Shown here: piece after piece, positions 41,078-48,473 of the stretch
Numbering within the stretch: position 1 is the first letter of the stretch
Layout: the number at the start of each line of letters is the position of its first letter
Assembly: GCA_041394705.1 (NCBI GenBank)
Contig: JAWKHS010000004.1
Location: 548,061 to 612,060 of the forward strand
DNA length: 64,000 nucleotides
Direction of reading: 5' to 3'
From: Vicinamibacterales bacterium
GTDB lineage: Bacteria > Acidobacteriota > Vicinamibacteria > Vicinamibacterales > UBA2999
Notes under the pieces: generated by a model
What the model was told of the DNA's origin: nothing
Databases searched by the model: none
The model's input: the letters and a program-made list of their open reading frames with translations, nothing else
Made by a program: the position numbers and the translations under genes

Positions 41078-41347
41078 TCAGGGAGTCGTGGTGTCGCCGC
41101 TGATGAGGCTGGTCAGCGCGTCCAGCTTCTGGTTCATCAGCTGCAACTGCTCGAGCGTGCTGAACTGGGCCAGCTGCGCCAGGAATTCGCCGTCCGCCTG
41201 CGGCTGCGTCGGATCCTGGTGCTGCAGCTGCGTGACCAGCAGGTTCAGGAACGCGTCGCGGCCCAGCGACTTCTCAGGGTCGAGCGCCTGGGCGGTCTGC
41301 GTCTGGGTCTGCGTCGTCTGCGTCGCGGTCGTGGGCGTGACTGTCAC
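41078..41347 (-). CDS. flgD: Hook cap protein FlgD, short form
   Basis: 89 aa, containing only the conserved FlgD N-terminal domain (LDPEKSLGRDAFLNLLVTQLQHQDPTQPQADGEFLAQLAQFSTLEQLQLMNQKLD). The C-terminal tudor/FnIII-like domains of longer FlgD proteins are absent, as in other minimal versions. It caps the growing hook. GTG 41347 has a strong AGGGAGG site with 5-nt spacing. The fliJ coding frame continues 74 nt into it out of frame. It is the last gene of the flgB operon. Confidence 0.9.
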   Translation of the reverse strand: MTVTPTTATQTTQTQTQTAQALDPEKSLGRDAFLNLLVTQLQHQDPTQPQADGEFLAQLAQFSTLEQLQLMNQKLDALTSLISGDTTTP

Positions 41348-41804
41348 TGGTGCCTCCCTCGAGGGCCCGGTGCGCGAAGCGCAGCGTGGCCAGCTGATCC
41401 ATCTCGCGAATCTCGGCGCGATCCCGTTCGACCGAGTACGTCCGCCACGCCCGGTCGCGCAGGCGCTCGAGCACCCGGCGGCGCTGCATGGCCCGGCCGA
41501 GCGCGGCAGCCGCGACGGCCGTGGCGCGCTCGGCCTCGGTCGCGGCGTGCGCCGCGACCTGGACGCCGATCCGCAGACGGACGATCCAACTTCGGTGCCA
41601 GGTCAGCGTGCCGTGCGGCGTGCCGGCCGACGCCTGGGCCTGCAGGGCCTCGCCGGCCCGCGCGACGGCCGCGTGCGCGGCCGTGAGCGCGTGCTGGGCG
41701 CGTTCCGCCATGGCCCGCTGCCGCGCCAGGGCGTTCTTCGCGGCCTCTTCCTCGCGCCGCCGGAGGTCGAGCACCGCCTGGGCGCGGAAGCGGAACGGCT
41801 TCAC
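41274..41804 (-). CDS. fliJ: Flagellar export protein FliJ
   Basis: 176 aa, a two-helix coiled coil typical of FliJ (FRFRAQAVLDLRRREEEAAKNALARQRAMAERAQHAL; GRAMQRRRVLERLRDRAWRTYSVERDRAEIREMDQLATLRFAHRAL). It couples the FliI ATPase to FlhA. The usual length is about 147 and the conserved part ends near 41348; the extra tail (SHAHDRDADDADPDADRP) lies in the flgD overlap. Another frame stops at the GTGA junction at 41344, so a small indel shortening FliJ is possible. Confidence 0.85.
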   Translation of the reverse strand: MKPFRFRAQAVLDLRRREEEAAKNALARQRAMAERAQHALTAAHAAVARAGEALQAQASAGTPHGTLTWHRSWIVRLRIGVQVAAHAATEAERATAVAAAALGRAMQRRRVLERLRDRAWRTYSVERDRAEIREMDQLATLRFAHRALEGGTSDSHAHDRDADDADPDADRPGARP

Positions 41805-41858
41805 GGCCAGGACGCGCCGGGCCGCCGGCGGTCGGGCGATGCGTCCGCCCGGACACGG

Positions 41859-43175
41859 TTACAGGGCCTGGAGGGCATCCACCGCCTCGCCGAACCCGAC
41901 CAGGGTGTCGGACGGCTGACAGAGGAACGACATGACCGCGTCGCGGCGATCGAGCGCCTTGTCGATCCGGGGGGTCGATCCTCGCACGTAGGCCCCGACC
42001 GAGACGAGATCCTCGGTGTCGCGCAGGGTCGCGAGCCAGTCGCGCACGTCGGCCGCCCGCTGGCGGTGCGCCACGTCGGTCACGTCCGGCATGGTTCGGC
42101 TGATGCTGGCCAGGATGTCGATCGCCGGGTAGTGGTTGCGGCCCGCGAGGTCCCGCGACAGCACGATGTGCCCGTCGAGGATGCCGCGCACGGCGTCGGC
42201 AATGGGCTCGTTGGTGTCGTCGCCCTCGACGAGCACCGTGTAGAGGGCCGTGATGCTCCCCCGCCCGCGGACGTTGCCCGCGCGTTCGAGGAGGCCCGGC
42301 AGCAGGGCGAAGACCGACGGCGGATAGCCCTTCGCGGTGGGCGGCTCGCCGGCAGCCAGGCCGACCTCGCGCTGGGCCATGGCGAAGCGCGTCACCGAGT
42401 CCATCATGAGGAGCACGTGCTTCCCGCGGTCGCGGAAGTACTCCGCCAGCGCGGTCGCGCCGTAGGCCGCCCGCAGGCGGACGAGCGGCGGACTGTCGGA
42501 GGTGGACACCACGACGACGGAGCGGGCCAGGCCGGTCGGGCCCAGGTCGTGCTCGAGGAAGCTCCGGACCTCGCGGCCCCGTTCGCCGACCAGGGCCAGG
42601 ACGACGACGTCGGCGGCCGTGCCGCGCGCCATCATCCCCAGGAGGGTGCTCTTGCCGACGCCGCTGCCGCCGAAGAGGCCCATGCGCTGGCCGCGGCCAC
42701 ACGTGAGCATCGCGTCGATGGCGCGGACGCCCGTGCCCACGGGCGCCACGACGGGGTCGCGGTCGAGCGGGTTCAGCGCGGCGGGCCTGAGGGGCGCGCG
42801 GTCGGGGACGTCCAGCGGGCCGAGGCCGTCGAGCGGGCGGCCCAGGCCATCGATGACGCGGCCGAGCAGGGCCTCCCCCGCCGGCAGTGACAGGACGCCG
42901 CGCTGCGAGACGATCCGGTCGCCGGGCCGGATGCCGGAGGTATCGCCGAGCGGCACCGACAGGAGCCGGCCGTCACGGAAGCCCACCACCTCCACCGGCA
43001 GCGGCGGCTGCCCGTCGGCGCGGCGCAGCTGGCACACGTCGCCGACGCGCGCGCGGGGCCCCTGCGACTCCACCACCAGGCCGACCACCCGCGTGACGTG
43101 GCCGAACACCGGCACGGCGTCGGCGTCGCGCAGGCGCGTCAGGTACGGCGCCAGTCCGAGGGCCTCAGGCGGCAT
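41859..43175 (-). CDS. fliI: Flagellum-specific ATPase FliI
   Basis: 438 aa, F1-beta-like. Walker A is GGSGVGKST at about 169-177, Walker B is VLLMMDSVTRFAMAQREV, and the family has EVGLAAGEPPTAKGYPPSVFALLPGLLERAG. It energises unfolding and entry of export substrates with FliH and FliJ. ATG 43175 overlaps the fliH end by 11 nt. Normal length. Confidence 0.97.
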   Translation of the reverse strand: MPPEALGLAPYLTRLRDADAVPVFGHVTRVVGLVVESQGPRARVGDVCQLRRADGQPPLPVEVVGFRDGRLLSVPLGDTSGIRPGDRIVSQRGVLSLPAGEALLGRVIDGLGRPLDGLGPLDVPDRAPLRPAALNPLDRDPVVAPVGTGVRAIDAMLTCGRGQRMGLFGGSGVGKSTLLGMMARGTAADVVVLALVGERGREVRSFLEHDLGPTGLARSVVVVSTSDSPPLVRLRAAYGATALAEYFRDRGKHVLLMMDSVTRFAMAQREVGLAAGEPPTAKGYPPSVFALLPGLLERAGNVRGRGSITALYTVLVEGDDTNEPIADAVRGILDGHIVLSRDLAGRNHYPAIDILASISRTMPDVTDVAHRQRAADVRDWLATLRDTEDLVSVGAYVRGSTPRIDKALDRRDAVMSFLCQPSDTLVGFGEAVDALQAL

Positions 43176-43833
43176 CGTCGCGCCGCTGTTCGAGGCCCGC
43201 CGGGTGGCGGCTGTCGCCGAGCAGCGCCTCGGTGAGTTCGTCGATCTGGGCCGTGAGGCCGACGTCCACGGCGCCGGCGTCCGACTGCACGATGCAGCCG
43301 CCGCGCCCGACCGTCGGGTCGGCGACGACCTGCACGCCGTGGCTCGTCATGGCGGCGCCGCGGCCGGCCATGGCCGCCGCGTAGTCGTCGGGATGGAGGC
43401 GGATGCTCGCCGTGGTCACGTCGGCCAATCGGTCCAGGGCGACGCGCGCCATGGCCCACACGAGGTCGCCATCGAGGGCGAGCTCCCGCTGCAGGATCTT
43501 CTTCGCGATGGCGAGGGCGAGCTCGACGACCTCGCGCTCGGTACGCCGCACGAGGTCCTTGCGGAGGCCGCGCAGTTCGTCGAGGGTCTGGGCCAGCCGG
43601 CGCAGCATGGCCTCGGCGCGGGCCGCGCCCGCTTCCGTACCGGCGCGCTCGCCCTGCTGGTAGCCCTTGGCGAACGCGTCGCGCTCGACCGCCGCCGGAT
43701 CCACCACACGCTCCGGAACCGCGGCCGCGACGGGCTCGGGCGCGAACACGGCCGGCTCCTCCGCGACGGCTCCGCCCCAGGCGAAGCGCTCGGCCACCAC
43801 CGACGGCCTGACGCGGCGCGCCCTAGACGACAT
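43165..43833 (-). CDS. fliH: FliH, regulator of the FliI ATPase
   Basis: 222 aa. A variable N-terminus rich in Ala/Glu/Pro is followed by the glycine-repeat helix typical of FliH (AFAKGYQQGERAGTEAGAARAEA) and the stator-like C-domain (VVELALAIAKKILQRELALDGDLVWAMARVALDRL; VVADPTVGRGGCIVQSDAGAVDVGL). It anchors FliI at the C ring. ATG 43833 overlaps the fliG end by 11 nt. Confidence 0.93.
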   Translation of the reverse strand: MSSRARRVRPSVVAERFAWGGAVAEEPAVFAPEPVAAAVPERVVDPAAVERDAFAKGYQQGERAGTEAGAARAEAMLRRLAQTLDELRGLRKDLVRRTEREVVELALAIAKKILQRELALDGDLVWAMARVALDRLADVTTASIRLHPDDYAAAMAGRGAAMTSHGVQVVADPTVGRGGCIVQSDAGAVDVGLTAQIDELTEALLGDSRHPAGLEQRRDDAA

Positions 43834-44842
43834 ACGGCTCCCCGGCGCCCGCGCCCGTCGAGATGACGCCTTCCTCCTCGAGCTTGCGCGCGATGGCGAC
43901 GATCTCCTGCTGGGCCTTCTCGACCTCGCGCAGGCGGACCGCGCCCATGATCTCCATCTCTTCCTTGAGCATCTCCACCGCACGCTTCGACATGTTGTTG
44001 TAGAAGCGGCTGCGGATCTCCTCGCTCGCGCCCTTGAGCGCGACCGTCACGGCCTTCTTGTCGGCGCGGTTCACGATCTCGCGGATGCCGACGTCCTCGA
44101 CCTTGGCGAGGTCGTCGAACACGAACATCAGGTTCCGGATCTGGACGGCCAGGTCCTGGGACTTCTCCTCCACCAGCTCGAGCGCGCGCTGGCTGAAGCT
44201 GCGCTCCATGCGGTTGAAGAGCTCGGCCACGGCCTTCACCCCGCCGTGCTGCTCGCGCGACGGGCCGCCGAGCGACTTCAGGCGCTGGTCGATCACGCTG
44301 GAGATGCGGCCGATGACCTCGGGCAGGATCTCGTCGATGCTCGCCATGCGCACGATGACGTCGGCGCGGAGGTCGTCGGGCAGCTGGGAGACGAGCTGCG
44401 CGGCGCTGCCCGCGTTCATGTGGGCCAGGATGACGGCGATCGTCTGCGGGTGCTCGCCGAGGATGAACTTCGAGAGCTGCTGCGGGTTCGCCTTCTCGAG
44501 CGACGCGAAGCCCTTGGAGGTCGTGAAGGACCGCACCACGCGGTCCAGGATGCGGCGAGCCGACTCGGGCCCGAGCGACTTCATCAGCAGGCGGCGCGCC
44601 TGCTCGACGCCGCCGGTGGCGATGTTGCTCACGGCGTCGGCCATCTCCGTGAACTCGGCCAGGACGTTCTCGCCCACTTCGGCCGACACGTTGCCGGCCT
44701 GCGCGACCTCGCGCGCGAGCGCCTCGATTTCGTGTTCCTGCAGGTGCTTGAAGACCTGGGCCGAGCGTTCCTCGCCGAGGGCCATCATGACGATCGCGGC
44801 CTTGCGGGCCGGCGTGAGGGGGGTGGACGACGTCGTCACCAC
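43823..44842 (-). CDS. fliG: Flagellar motor switch protein FliG
   Basis: 339 aa. FliG_M EHPQT motif (FILGEHPQTIAVILAHM) and FliG_C torque helix (FVFDDLAKVEDVGIREIVNRADKKAVTVALKGA) with the expected charged residues. It binds FliF, FliM and the MotA stator. GTG 44842 starts 3 nt after the fliF stop. Confidence 0.97.
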   Translation of the reverse strand: MVTTSSTPLTPARKAAIVMMALGEERSAQVFKHLQEHEIEALAREVAQAGNVSAEVGENVLAEFTEMADAVSNIATGGVEQARRLLMKSLGPESARRILDRVVRSFTTSKGFASLEKANPQQLSKFILGEHPQTIAVILAHMNAGSAAQLVSQLPDDLRADVIVRMASIDEILPEVIGRISSVIDQRLKSLGGPSREQHGGVKAVAELFNRMERSFSQRALELVEEKSQDLAVQIRNLMFVFDDLAKVEDVGIREIVNRADKKAVTVALKGASEEIRSRFYNNMSKRAVEMLKEEMEIMGAVRLREVEKAQQEIVAIARKLEEEGVISTGAGAGEPYVV

Positions 44843-44845
44843 GGC

Positions 44846-46531
44846 TTACCGCTCCTCCTGCGACAGCATCGCCCTGACCAGCTGCGCCACGTGCTCCGGC
44901 TGCTGTTCGGCCCGCGCCGCGAGGTTCTTGGTCAGCGCCGGGACGCGCCCCACCTCCCGCCGGGACTCGATGGCCGCGTGCATCTCGCCCTCGAGTTCGG
45001 CGACGGTCCGCGGCGCCGCCACGGCGGGCGCGGTGGCGGACGCGGCTTCGGGCAGTGCCGCCGCCGGCGCCGGCCCCGCGCCGAGCGCGGCCTTGGCCAT
45101 CGGCCGGATCACGGCGAACAGGGCGACCAGCGCCAGGAAGCCCACAAGCGCCCAGCGCAGCAGGTCGCCGACCGTGACGCCGAGCGTCGTGTTCACGGTG
45201 GGCGCCACCTGCTTCCACCACGGCCCCGGCGCCTCGACGGGCTCGACCGGTTCCTCGAACGCGATGTTCTCGACCGTGAGCTGGTCCCCGCGCTCGGCGT
45301 TCAGGCCGACCGACGCGGCCACGAGCCCCTTGATGCGCTCCATCTCCGCCGCCTCGCGTGACTTGTTGGTGGCGGGCTTCCCCTCCTCGCCGGGCGTGCG
45401 CAGGTCGTCCACGATGACGGCCACCGACAGCCGCGCGACCTGGCCGCCGGGCTCCAGGGTGTGGCGGGTCTTCTTGCCGATCTCGTAGTTGGTCGTCTCG
45501 GTCGTCCGGCCGTTGGTGGCCTCGGTGCCCGCGACCTGCACGGCCTGGGGGTTGGCGGTGCTCGCGTCGGGCGGGGCGTTGGCGCGCGCGCCGGCCACGC
45601 CCCCGGCCAGCCCGCCCTGCTTGGACGAGTTCATGAGCGAGGTCGTGGTGTCGGACGACTTCTGCTGGCTGCGGACGACCGAGTTGGGGTCCCAGGTCTC
45701 CTCGGTCTCCTCGGACGTCCCGGCCGTCATCTGTGCGGAGACGTTCACGCGCACCCGCCCGGGGCCGACCACCGGCTCCAGGAGCGACACGACCTTCAGG
45801 GTCAGGTCCCGTTCGAGCCGCTGCTGGCGCTCGAGCGTCGGGCCGGCCATGTCGCCGTCCGCGTCCTCGGACGGACGCGTGAGCGGCCGCCCGAAGGTGT
45901 CCATGATCACGACCGACTCGGGGCGGAGGGACTCGACCGAGGAGGCCATCAGGCCGGCGATCGCGGCCGCCGTGGCCGGCGCCAGCGGGCGCGAGTTCCG
46001 GAGCTTCAGCACCACCGACGCCTTCGCCGGCTCGGCCTCGGTGGTGAAGAGCGAGTCCTTGGCGAGGGCGATGTGCACGCGCGCGCTCGCCACGTCGCGG
46101 ATGGTGGCGATCGTGCGCGCCAGCTCCCCTTCGAGGCCGCGGCGGAAGTTCACCTTCTCCAGGAACTCGGTCGTGCCGAACGAGGTCCGGTCGAAGATCT
46201 CGAAGCCGATGCGGCCGGCCGGCGGCAGGCCCTGCGAGGCGAAGTCGAGCCGGAGCTCGTCCACGCGCGTGGACGGCACGAGGAGCGTGGCGCCGGCGTC
46301 CTCGAGGCGGTACGGCACGTTGCCGGCCTTCAGCTTCGACACGACGGCGTTGGCGGACTCGGGGTCCAGTTCGCCGTACAGGACCGTGTAGTCGGGGGCG
46401 TTGGCCCAGTACGCCGCGCCGACGACGACGCCGACGACGGCGACGAACGCGGCGGCGAGGCTCGCCAGCTGGCCGGTCGACAGGGTCGACCGGAGCCGCG
46501 AGACGTGGGCGAGGAGCTGCTGGGGATTCAC
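44846..46531 (-). CDS. fliF: Flagellar MS-ring protein FliF
   Basis: 561 aa. Two membrane helices (LASLAAAFVAVVGVVVGAAYW near the N-terminus and LLRWALVGFLALVALFAVI near 455) flank the ring-building motifs, including YTVLYGELDPESANAVVSKLKAGNVPYRLED and ARVHIALAKDSLF. The C-terminal cytoplasmic end (ATAPAVAAPRTVAELEGEMHAAIESRREVGRVPALTKNLAARAEQQPEHVAQLVRAMLSQ) binds FliG. GTG start. Confidence 0.97.
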   Translation of the reverse strand: MNPQQLLAHVSRLRSTLSTGQLASLAAAFVAVVGVVVGAAYWANAPDYTVLYGELDPESANAVVSKLKAGNVPYRLEDAGATLLVPSTRVDELRLDFASQGLPPAGRIGFEIFDRTSFGTTEFLEKVNFRRGLEGELARTIATIRDVASARVHIALAKDSLFTTEAEPAKASVVLKLRNSRPLAPATAAAIAGLMASSVESLRPESVVIMDTFGRPLTRPSEDADGDMAGPTLERQQRLERDLTLKVVSLLEPVVGPGRVRVNVSAQMTAGTSEETEETWDPNSVVRSQQKSSDTTTSLMNSSKQGGLAGGVAGARANAPPDASTANPQAVQVAGTEATNGRTTETTNYEIGKKTRHTLEPGGQVARLSVAVIVDDLRTPGEEGKPATNKSREAAEMERIKGLVAASVGLNAERGDQLTVENIAFEEPVEPVEAPGPWWKQVAPTVNTTLGVTVGDLLRWALVGFLALVALFAVIRPMAKAALGAGPAPAAALPEAASATAPAVAAPRTVAELEGEMHAAIESRREVGRVPALTKNLAARAEQQPEHVAQLVRAMLSQEER

Positions 46532-46551
46532 GGGCTACCGGGGGCGGGATC

Positions 46552-46842
46552 CTAGATGGGCATCCGCATGAGGTCCTGGTAGGCCTGGACCAGTTTGTTG
46601 CGCACCTGCACCGTGAACTGCATGGACACCTCGGCCCGCTGCAGCGCCAGCATCGCCGAGTGGACGTCGCCGGTGCCCTCGGCCATCGCGGACACCGCCT
46701 GGTTGGCCTCCCCGGCCGTCGATTCGACCGAGTGCAGGAGCGCCTCGAGCGAGCTGCCGAAGCTGCCCGCGTCGGCGGTGTCGCGCGCGCCGGCACCCGG
46801 CGTGGCGAGTGCGGGCGGCGTGGAGATGGGTGTGATGGCCAT
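46552..46842 (-). CDS. fliE: FliE, MS ring-rod junction protein
   Basis: 96 aa. C-terminal part QAVSAMAEGTGDVHSAMLALQRAEVSMQFTVQVRNKLVQAYQDLMRMPI is a textbook FliE sequence. It links the MS ring to the proximal rod and is probably the first exported substrate. ATG 46842; fliF follows 20 nt downstream. Confidence 0.95.
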   Translation of the reverse strand: MAITPISTPPALATPGAGARDTADAGSFGSSLEALLHSVESTAGEANQAVSAMAEGTGDVHSAMLALQRAEVSMQFTVQVRNKLVQAYQDLMRMPI

Positions 46843-46859
46843 GGCTCAGACTCCCGGCG

Positions 46860-47285
46860 CTAGCGTCCCAGCTCGAGCGCGCGCTGGATGGTGTCGCGAA
46901 TGAGGTTGATGGCCGTGAGGTTGGCCTGGTAGGCGCGCGCGGCGCCCAGCATGTCGACCATCTCCTCCGGCACGTCCACGTTCGGGGTCGCGACGAATCC
47001 CTCGGCGTCCGCGTCGGGATGCGAGGGCTCGTAGCGTCGGCGGAACGGGGCCTGGTCTTCGACGATGTCCTGCACGGTGACTCCAATGGCGCCGGCGCGG
47101 TCCAGCGCGCCTGCGAACGGCTCGATCGGCTCGGCGCCGAGCACGACGTCCCGACGGCGGTACGGCTGTCCGTCGGGACCGCGCGTGGACTCGGCGTTGG
47201 CGATGTTCGAGACGGCGACCTCGATGCGCGCGCGCTGCGCGTCGAGGGCGCTGGCGCTGGCGGAGAGGGCGGTCGAGAGCGGCAT
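46860..47285 (-). CDS. flgC: Proximal rod protein FlgC
   Basis: 141 aa. N-terminal SASALDAQRARIEVAVSNIANAESTRGPDGQPYRRRDVVL and C-terminal VDVPEEMVDMLGAARAYQANLTAINLIRDTIQRALELGR are standard FlgC. It lies between flgB and fliE as usual. ATG 47285 is 6 nt from flgB. Confidence 0.96.
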   Translation of the reverse strand: MPLSTALSASASALDAQRARIEVAVSNIANAESTRGPDGQPYRRRDVVLGAEPIEPFAGALDRAGAIGVTVQDIVEDQAPFRRRYEPSHPDADAEGFVATPNVDVPEEMVDMLGAARAYQANLTAINLIRDTIQRALELGR

Positions 47286-47291
47286 GGGGTG

Positions 47292-47678
47292 CTATCTCCC
47301 CTCGTTGATGGCGTAGCGCACCAGGCGGAACTTCGCGGCGAGCGCCGTCTGCGCCTTCGAGAAGTCGCCGGCCGCCCGCGTCATGGCGAGCAGCTCGCGA
47401 TCCACCTGCACGTTGTTGCCGTCGCGCCGCGACGCGAGCCCCTGCGACTCGGCCACGTGTTCGGTGTCCGGGTCGGGCTCGCCGAGGTGCCGGTCGTCCG
47501 TGCGCGACAGCATCCCGAGCTGATCGTCGAGCGCGTCGTCGAACGACACCTCGCGCGTCCGGTAGCCCGGCGTGTCCACGTTGGCGAGGTTGCTGGCGGC
47601 GACGGTCTGGCGCGCCACCGCCTGGTTCAACTGACGGCCGAGAGCCGCCAGGATTGCCGCGTCGCTGATGTCAGGCAC
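47292..47678 (-). CDS. flgB: Proximal rod protein FlgB
   Basis: 128 aa. Rod motif ARQTVAASNLANVDTPGYRTREVSFDDAL and C-terminal NNVQVDRELLAMTRAAGDFSKAQTALAAKFRLVRYAINEGR. No in-frame ATG precedes the conserved region; GTG 47678 gives the family-length N-terminus (PDISDAAILAALGRQLNQ). There is no ribosome binding site and the predicted sigma-54 start is about 2 nt upstream, so the mRNA may be leaderless. First gene of the flgB-flgD operon. Confidence 0.93.
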   Translation of the reverse strand: MPDISDAAILAALGRQLNQAVARQTVAASNLANVDTPGYRTREVSFDDALDDQLGMLSRTDDRHLGEPDPDTEHVAESQGLASRRDGNNVQVDRELLAMTRAAGDFSKAQTALAAKFRLVRYAINEGR

Positions 47679-47690
47679 GCCGCAGGGGTG

Positions 47691-47706
47691 AGCAAGACCG
47701 ATGCCC
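47691..47706 (-). promoter_or_regulatory. Sigma-54-type promoter of the flgB operon
   Basis: Minus strand: GGGCAT-CGGTC-TTGCT. GG and GC are correctly spaced and the -12 half is perfect. Counting from the -12 position puts the transcription start at about 47680, 2 nt before GTG 47678. Confidence 0.55.
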
Positions 47707-47776
47707 GCCGCGCCGTGGCGCGCGGTGATCGGGATTGCACGGGGGCGACTGCCACTCCGTGTCGGCGATCCGACAC

Positions 47777-48316
47777 TCAGCGTCGCTCGAACGTCCCCGC
47801 GGGCACCGGAAGGCCGAGCGAGGCCTCGATGCGCTCCAGCGCCCCCTCGATGCGGGAGAGACGCGCGTCGAGGTCCGTCCCGCCCGCCGGCGCACGCGCC
47901 GGCCAGGGCGACGTGTCGGCGTGGAGCAGCTGGCGGTTCTCGCGTTCCAGCGACTCGCGGTCGACGATCCTGCGCAGGATGACGTCGAGTTGCCCAAGCG
48001 AGAACGGCTTGGTGAGGTAGTCGTAGGCGCCGTGGCGCACGGCCGCGATCGCCGAGTCGAGCGACGCATACCCGGTGACGATGATGACGTAGCACGAGGC
48101 GTTGGCCTGTCGGGCGGCCTTGAGCACCGCCAGGCCGTCGGCGCCAGGCAGCCCCAGGTCCGTCACGACGACCTTGAAGCGTCCGCGCGCCCGCTCGATC
48201 GCGGAAATCGCTGATCGGCCGTCAGTTGCGCCCGTGACCGTGAGTCCGAGCTTGGTCAGGTACGAGCTGATGACCTCGCGGACCGCCTCGTCGTCGTCCA
48301 CGACGAGGGCTTCCAT
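47777..48316 (-). CDS. Stand-alone NtrC-type receiver protein with coiled-coil tail
   Basis: 179 aa. The receiver has D8, D9 and the phospho-acceptor D53 (VTDLGLPGADG), VTGYASLDSAIAAVRHGAYDYLTKPFSLGQL, and then a helical tail (DARLSRIEGALERIEASLG) instead of the AAA+ and DNA-binding domains. The receiver closely resembles that of the NtrC-type activator encoded divergently next door (RGAIDFLIKPFQLGQLAHVL). It could compete for the same kinase or act as a phosphate sink. ATG 48316 gives a compact receiver start; ATG 48340 would add 8 residues. A sigma-28 promoter precedes it. Confidence 0.88.
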   Translation of the reverse strand: MEALVVDDDEAVREVISSYLTKLGLTVTGATDGRSAISAIERARGRFKVVVTDLGLPGADGLAVLKAARQANASCYVIIVTGYASLDSAIAAVRHGAYDYLTKPFSLGQLDVILRRIVDRESLERENRQLLHADTSPWPARAPAGGTDLDARLSRIEGALERIEASLGLPVPAGTFERR

Positions 48317-48364
48317 TCTCAAAAAGGGCTCGGATGGCATGGCGGTTGCTAGGCTGGCTCGACG

Positions 48365-48381
48365 TTGATCTTCCGGATCAA
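48365..48381. promoter_or_regulatory. 17-bp dyad overlapping the receiver gene's -10/start region
   Basis: TTGATC-TTCCG-GATCAA, a perfect inverted repeat with 6-bp arms and a 5-bp spacer. Its right edge overlaps the -10 box of the minus-strand sigma-28 promoter and it covers the predicted start. Its shape fits an operator; the binding factor is unknown. Confidence 0.4.
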
Positions 48382-48405
48382 TCGGCAATCCGCGCAAAAC
48401 CTGTG
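48379..48405 (-). promoter_or_regulatory. Sigma-28 promoter of the stand-alone receiver gene
   Basis: Minus strand: CACAGGTT, 11 nt, GCCGATTG. The -10 matches the window's consensus; the -35 matches 5 of 8 positions. It lies 38 nt before ATG 48340. Confidence 0.55.
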
Positions 48406-48473
48406 GAGGGCCGGCACGCCTCGACCGAGACATGTAGTGCACGCTCCTCCGTGCAAGGACACCGCCTGACACC

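Noticed and set aside
40942..41686. Plus-strand ORF starting at ATG 40942 downstream of the orphan sigma-28 site
   Set aside because: Arg-rich with poor third-position bias, and it continues antisense through flgD and fliJ, so it is probably not coding.
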